The notes beneath the pieces are model-generated. The model worked only from the letters and a program-made list of their open reading frames with translations, had not been told where the DNA came from and searched no databases. From Synergistaceae bacterium (GTDB lineage: Bacteria > Synergistota > Synergistia > Synergistales > Aminobacteriaceae): a stretch of DNA of 8,337 bases. Of the stretch, positions 6,285 through 8,337 are shown piece after piece. Every line of letters begins with the position of its first letter. Position 1 is the first letter of the stretch. A program made the position numbers and the translations under genes. The stretch lies in contig JAFRSL010000293.1 of the NCBI GenBank assembly GCA_017427625.1, positions 1 to 8,337 on the forward strand. Direction: 5' to 3'.

Positions 6285-7546
6285 TGGCGGGAATTATTAC
6301 GGGGTTCGTTGTGCTGTTCTTACTTTCGGCATTCTTCAGCGGTGCGGAAACCTCAATAACGGCGACAGGAACGGGAAAGCTCCGCACTCTTCAGGAGACT
6401 GGGAAATATCGTTTCCTGAACTCGACATTCCAATGGCTGATTGACGACACACAGGAGGCTCTAACAGTCTGCCTCATTGCGAACAACGTCGTGAACATTT
6501 CGGCGAGCGCACTTGCTTCGAGCGTTGCGCTTGAGATATTCGGGGCTGGTGCGCTGGTTGTGGTTGTTCCAGTGATGACGGTCTTAATCGTAATATTCGG
6601 CGAGATATTGCCCAAGAGTGCCGCAATGGTTTACGCTGAACATGTCTTGATTTTCGCTGCCCCAATACTGAGGGTACTTGCGTTCCTTATTGCACCGATA
6701 GCATGGGCCATGAAGAAGTGCGTAACAGGGATTGGCTTATTGCTTCACATAGATTTGGGGACACAGCAGGTTTTTGTTACGCGGGACGAGATAGAACAGT
6801 TCGTGAAGATAGGCGAGGAGTCGGGGGCATTGGAAGCCAGCGAGAGGCGAATGATTGACGGGATAATAGACTTCGACGAGACGAGAGTCCACGAGATCAT
6901 GATACCTCGAACGGACATGATAGCGATTGAGGCCGACGCTAAACTTGGCGAGGCTGTTAGCCTTTTCATTGAGGAGGGACATTCAAGGATACCAGTCTAT
7001 GAGGAAAGCCCCGACAACATCGTGGGAATACTTTACGTCAAGGACACACTGAAGAATCTCAGCGAGGGCAATCTTGAGTCAGGGGTGAGGGAACTTCTTA
7101 GGAAGCCAATATTTGTGCCTGAGACGATAAGGACTGCTGAACTTCTGGAGAACATGAGGCGCGAACACATCCACATAGCGATAATCGTTGACGAATACGG
7201 CGGAGTTGCCGGGATTGTTACGATGGAGGACATATTGGAGCAGATAGTCGGGGAGATTCAGGACGAATACGACGAGGAGGCTCCGGAGATTCAGAAGCTC
7301 GATGACGGCTCATACATGGTGCAGGGGATAATGAGCCTTGAGGATTTGAACGAGGAATTAGGGACGGACTTCCACAGTGATGACGCCGAGACTATCGGGG
7401 GATTGGTGCTGATACTTTCGGGGAGCTTTCCTGATGAGGGCGAAGTATTCCACTATGAGGGCTGGACTATGAGGGTAGCGGGACTTGAGGATCACAGGAT
7501 AACCCTGCTCAACCTGTCGAAAGACGAAGAAGTAATCCCGGAATAG
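6284..7546 (+). CDS. corC: CNNM/CorC (HlyC) family membrane protein with CBS domains
   Basis: This 420-residue inner-membrane protein has the full family architecture: an N-terminal CNNM/DUF21 membrane domain (about 1-155) with FFSGAETSITA (17-27), NNVVNI (67-72) and GEILPKS (106-112), a paired CBS module (about 200-325; MIPRTDM at 206-212, HSRIPVYE at 233-240, IIVDEYGGVAGIVTMEDI at 300-317), and a C-terminal CorC_HlyC domain (about 340-415). Relatives act in Mg2+/Co2+ efflux or homeostasis, and the CBS pair binds adenine nucleotides. The old label haemolysin is misleading. A GGAGG at 6269-6273 within ybeY stands 10 bases before the ATG, and the start shares one base with the ybeY stop. The adjacency of ybeY and corC matches the proteobacterial ybeZ-ybeY-ybeX cluster. 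The symbol is by family only; true metal specificity is not visible. Confidence 0.92.
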   Translation: MAGIITGFVVLFLLSAFFSGAETSITATGTGKLRTLQETGKYRFLNSTFQWLIDDTQEALTVCLIANNVVNISASALASSVALEIFGAGALVVVVPVMTVLIVIFGEILPKSAAMVYAEHVLIFAAPILRVLAFLIAPIAWAMKKCVTGIGLLLHIDLGTQQVFVTRDEIEQFVKIGEESGALEASERRMIDGIIDFDETRVHEIMIPRTDMIAIEADAKLGEAVSLFIEEGHSRIPVYEESPDNIVGILYVKDTLKNLSEGNLESGVRELLRKPIFVPETIRTAELLENMRREHIHIAIIVDEYGGVAGIVTMEDILEQIVGEIQDEYDEEAPEIQKLDDGSYMVQGIMSLEDLNEELGTDFHSDDAETIGGLVLILSGSFPDEGEVFHYEGWTMRVAGLEDHRITLLNLSKDEEVIPE

Positions 7547-7769
7547 CTAGTAAGATTGAAAGCCTCTCCTGCGGAAAGCGGGGGAGGTATTTTGTATCAT
7601 CACATCTTTTGGAAGGCCATCGCCGTACGGAACACCGTTCTTCAAGCATTGACAAATATTTGCACTCAATTCCTACATTAGGAGGAGTGTTGCACATCGT
7701 GCCTATAAAATCACCAAACTTTTCTGCATATGCGTCATTCAGCAGACGAAATTCAAGCCAATTAAGCAT
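7509..7769 (-). other. Unrecognised minus-strand reading frame, possible gene fragment
   Basis: An 86-codon frame starts with ATG at 7769-7767, and the frame is open upstream to a TAA at 7832-7830. The 58 residues outside the terminator (starting MLNWLEFRLLNDAYAEKFG) read like real protein, with A/T-ending codons unlike the neighbouring genes. An AAGAAG lies only 2 bases before the ATG, too close for a good ribosome site. Against a functional gene, the frame runs through the corC terminator and 38 bases into the 3' end of corC on the opposite strand, and I recognise no family. It could be the truncated end of an imported gene, or chance. A leftward promoter candidate stands about 230 bases upstream. 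Confidence 0.2.
7562..7594 (+). terminator. Intrinsic terminator after corC
   Basis: An 11-bp stem pairs 7562-7572 with 7578-7588 (GCCTCTCCTGC against GCGGGGGAGGT, including three G-T wobble pairs) around the loop GGAAA. It is followed by ATTTTG. It begins 16 bases after the corC stop and closes the five-gene block. On the opposite strand there is no T run, so it is unlikely to stop leftward transcripts. Confidence 0.85.
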
Positions 7770-7845
7770 ATCTTCTTGAATACTTATAACTATTATCTCT
7801 GCATGCCTATTTGTACATTGCCGATCCTTTTAGCCTACTAATACC

Positions 7846-7939
7846 TACTTTCGTAAATATCCTAGGCATGGCGACTTACTTTCGTACGTTCGTCAAGTAA
7901 GAAGGCTAGATCTCACAAGGTTCACAGTTTCCCGTGAAC
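7846..7939. repeat. Cluster of small direct and inverted repeats
   Basis: Three elements lie close together. TACTTTCGTA occurs twice in direct orientation, at 7846-7855 and 7877-7886. CTTACTT (7875-7881) and AAGTAAG (7895-7901) form a 7-bp inverted repeat with a 13-base loop. GTTCAC (7920-7925) and GTGAAC (7934-7939) form a 6-bp hairpin with an 8-base loop, which competes with a 5-bp pairing of CACAG (7923-7927) and CTGTG (7941-7945). All would lie in the 5' part of a transcript from the leftward promoter at 8026-7998. No known RNA family is recognised. Confidence 0.35.
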
Positions 7940-7993
7940 GCTGTGTTGCTAAATGGTTTGGTTATCGACTAAAATTTATCTTTGTAACACGGA

Positions 7994-8011
7994 AAAAAGT
8001 GTACACATTTT
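7994..8011. promoter_or_regulatory. 18-bp palindrome overlapping a -10 box, possible operator
   Basis: The perfect 8-bp palindrome GTGTACAC (7999-8006) is flanked by one mismatched A/A pair and then AAAA on the left and TTTT on the right, giving 17 of 18 self-complementary positions except for that one pair. It covers the -10 box of the leftward promoter candidate, as an autoregulatory repressor site would. No regulator gene is visible nearby. Confidence 0.35.
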
Positions 8012-8026
8012 AGGTCTTATTGTCAA
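7998..8026 (-). promoter_or_regulatory. Leftward sigma-70-type promoter candidate in the AT-rich region
   Basis: On the minus strand a perfect -35 TTGACA (8026-8021) is followed after exactly 17 bases by TACACT (8003-7998), a 4 of 6 match to TATAAT. Transcription would start near 7991 and run left through the repeat cluster towards the unrecognised frame at 7769. It is the best promoter match on either strand between the corC terminator and the CRISPR array. Confidence 0.5.
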
Positions 8027-8095
8027 GTAATATTATGTATCAATTTACTATGCGAAACCCTCAGAGCTTATGCCTCAGTTGCTGTTGGAATATTC

Positions 8096-8183
8096 CTCGA
8101 TGGATTTATCATAAAAAGTAGAAGGTATGTTGCTGGAGAATGCTATAAAAACACATCGAGCCTCTTCTACTTCTAAATTTTTT
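8096..8183. repeat. Interleaved inverted repeats in pseudoknot order, followed by a T6 run
   Basis: Two perfect inverted repeats interleave. CTCGATG (8096-8102) pairs with CATCGAG (8154-8160), and AAGTAGAAG (8116-8124) pairs with CTTCTACTT (8164-8172). Joining lengths are 13, 29 and 3 bases, the order A-B-A'-B' of an H-type pseudoknot. On the plus strand TTTTTT follows at 8178-8183. On the minus strand the 9-bp stem ends directly in TTTTT, so it could also act as the 3' terminator of the leftward CRISPR transcript. The 9-bp repeat is the stronger of the two; the 7-bp repeat alone could be chance. Confidence 0.4.
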
Positions 8184-8235
8184 GAATATACCACGCATTA
8201 AAGATGCTTCCAATCATGTCTCCAAAATTGTGGCG

Positions 8236-8337
8236 ATTTCAATCCACGCCCCCACGAAGGGAGCGACGACACCTACCATCGGCTTCATGAATATCTGACA
8301 CTTATTTCAATCCACGCCCCCACGAAGGGAGCGACTC
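8236..8337 (-). CRISPR. CRISPR array, type I-C-like repeat, leader-distal end; continues past the right edge
   Basis: Two identical 32-base repeats at 8236-8267 and 8304-8335 flank a 36-base spacer (8268-8303), and a second spacer begins at 8336. Read on the minus strand the repeat starts GTCGCTCCC and ends TGGATTGAAAT, the pattern of type I-C repeats. A 7-bp stem (CGCTCCC with GGGGGCG, one G-T pair) around TTCGT leaves the 11-base 3' segment that becomes the crRNA 5' handle after Cas5d cleavage in that subtype. This orientation implies leftward transcription, with leader and newest spacers to the right, so the repeat at 8236 would be the oldest. It shows no decay. No cas gene lies in the window, so the subtype rests on the repeat alone. 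The spacer is open in several frames and its target is unknown. Confidence 0.9.

Larger units (their letters stand above)
7595..8235. other. AT-rich non-coding stretch between the corC terminator and the CRISPR array
   Basis: This 641-base stretch contains no gene I can identify. Base composition drops sharply: 7981-8040 has 16 G/C in 60 bases, whereas the coding block looks close to balanced. It holds the doubtful reading frame listed separately, a leftward promoter with an overlapping palindrome, several inverted and direct repeats, and an interleaved inverted-repeat pair with a T6 run. Frames on the plus strand are short and lack good starts. It may be a CRISPR-flanking insertion zone that carries remains of lost genes. 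Confidence 0.6.

Noticed and set aside
7687..7779. Plus-strand small frame after AGGAGG (7680-7685) with GTG or TTG starts at 7687 or 7690, about 30 codons
   Set aside because: It is antisense to the more protein-like minus frame, spacing to the ribosome site is too short for the nearest starts, and the product has no recognisable features.
7834..8010. Plus-strand open frame containing CVAKWFGYRLKFIFVT, faintly like the W-GY-L segment of DDE transposases
   Set aside because: There is no start codon, the TAG at 8011-8013 ends it, no other transposase motif or terminal repeat follows in any frame, and the resemblance is too short to call an insertion sequence.
7892..8030. GTCAAGTAA repeated directly at 7892-7900 and 8022-8030, like target duplications around a 121-base element
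   Set aside because: The ends inside the two copies do not form convincing terminal inverted repeats, and the right copy is part of the promoter -35 sequence on the other strand.
8184..8200. A CCACGC at 8191-8196 after TTTGAATATA, resembling the start of a degraded CRISPR repeat left of 8236
   Set aside because: It lies 53 bases from the same point in the first repeat instead of the 68-base period, needs an insertion to align, and the rest of the repeat is absent.

Overview
The window reads as ordinary chromosomal DNA from an anaerobic diderm bacterium, with accessory sequence at its right end. My best guess is a Synergistota-like lineage. The reasons are a biotin-type decarboxylase/carboxyltransferase gene beside a core block in which phoH, a 7TM-HD phosphodiesterase, ybeY and a CorC-type transporter gene follow one another, plus a type I-C-like CRISPR array. 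No rRNA or other species marker is present, so this placement is an inference. Four of the seven clear genes start with GTG or TTG.

Layout. Bases 1-1077 (minus strand) hold two riboflavin genes: ribA (GTP cyclohydrolase II), then ribH (lumazine synthase), which runs off the left edge. They supply the first committed step and the penultimate step of riboflavin synthesis. Bases 1078-1329 are a divergent promoter region with a good sigma-70 promoter for the rightward genes and a weaker leftward candidate. No FMN riboswitch was seen there.

Bases 1330-7546 (plus strand) form one tight five-gene block with gaps or overlaps of -4 to +21 bases: a biotin-dependent carboxyltransferase/decarboxylase subunit without its biotin domain (oadA/pycB type), phoH, pgpH (c-di-AMP phosphodiesterase type), ybeY (16S rRNA 3'-end endoribonuclease) and a CNNM/CorC-type membrane protein with CBS domains. 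The last four are a known core neighbourhood linking RNA maturation, nucleotide signalling and ion homeostasis. An intrinsic terminator at 7562-7594 ends the block.

Bases 7595-8235 contain no gene I can name and become AT-rich: the 60 bases 7981-8040 contain only 16 G/C. Visible here are an unrecognised minus-strand reading frame that may be a gene fragment, a leftward promoter (TTGACA, 17-base spacer, TACACT) whose -10 lies inside an 18-bp palindrome, several small inverted repeats, and two interleaved inverted repeats in pseudoknot order followed by a T6 run.

Bases 8236-8337 hold two identical 32-base CRISPR repeats around one 36-base spacer. The repeat is type I-C-like in reverse orientation, so the array is most likely transcribed leftward. 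Its leader and cas genes would then lie beyond the right edge, and the copy at 8236 would be the leader-distal end. I found no clearly novel multi-gene system. The unexplained material is in 7595-8235.
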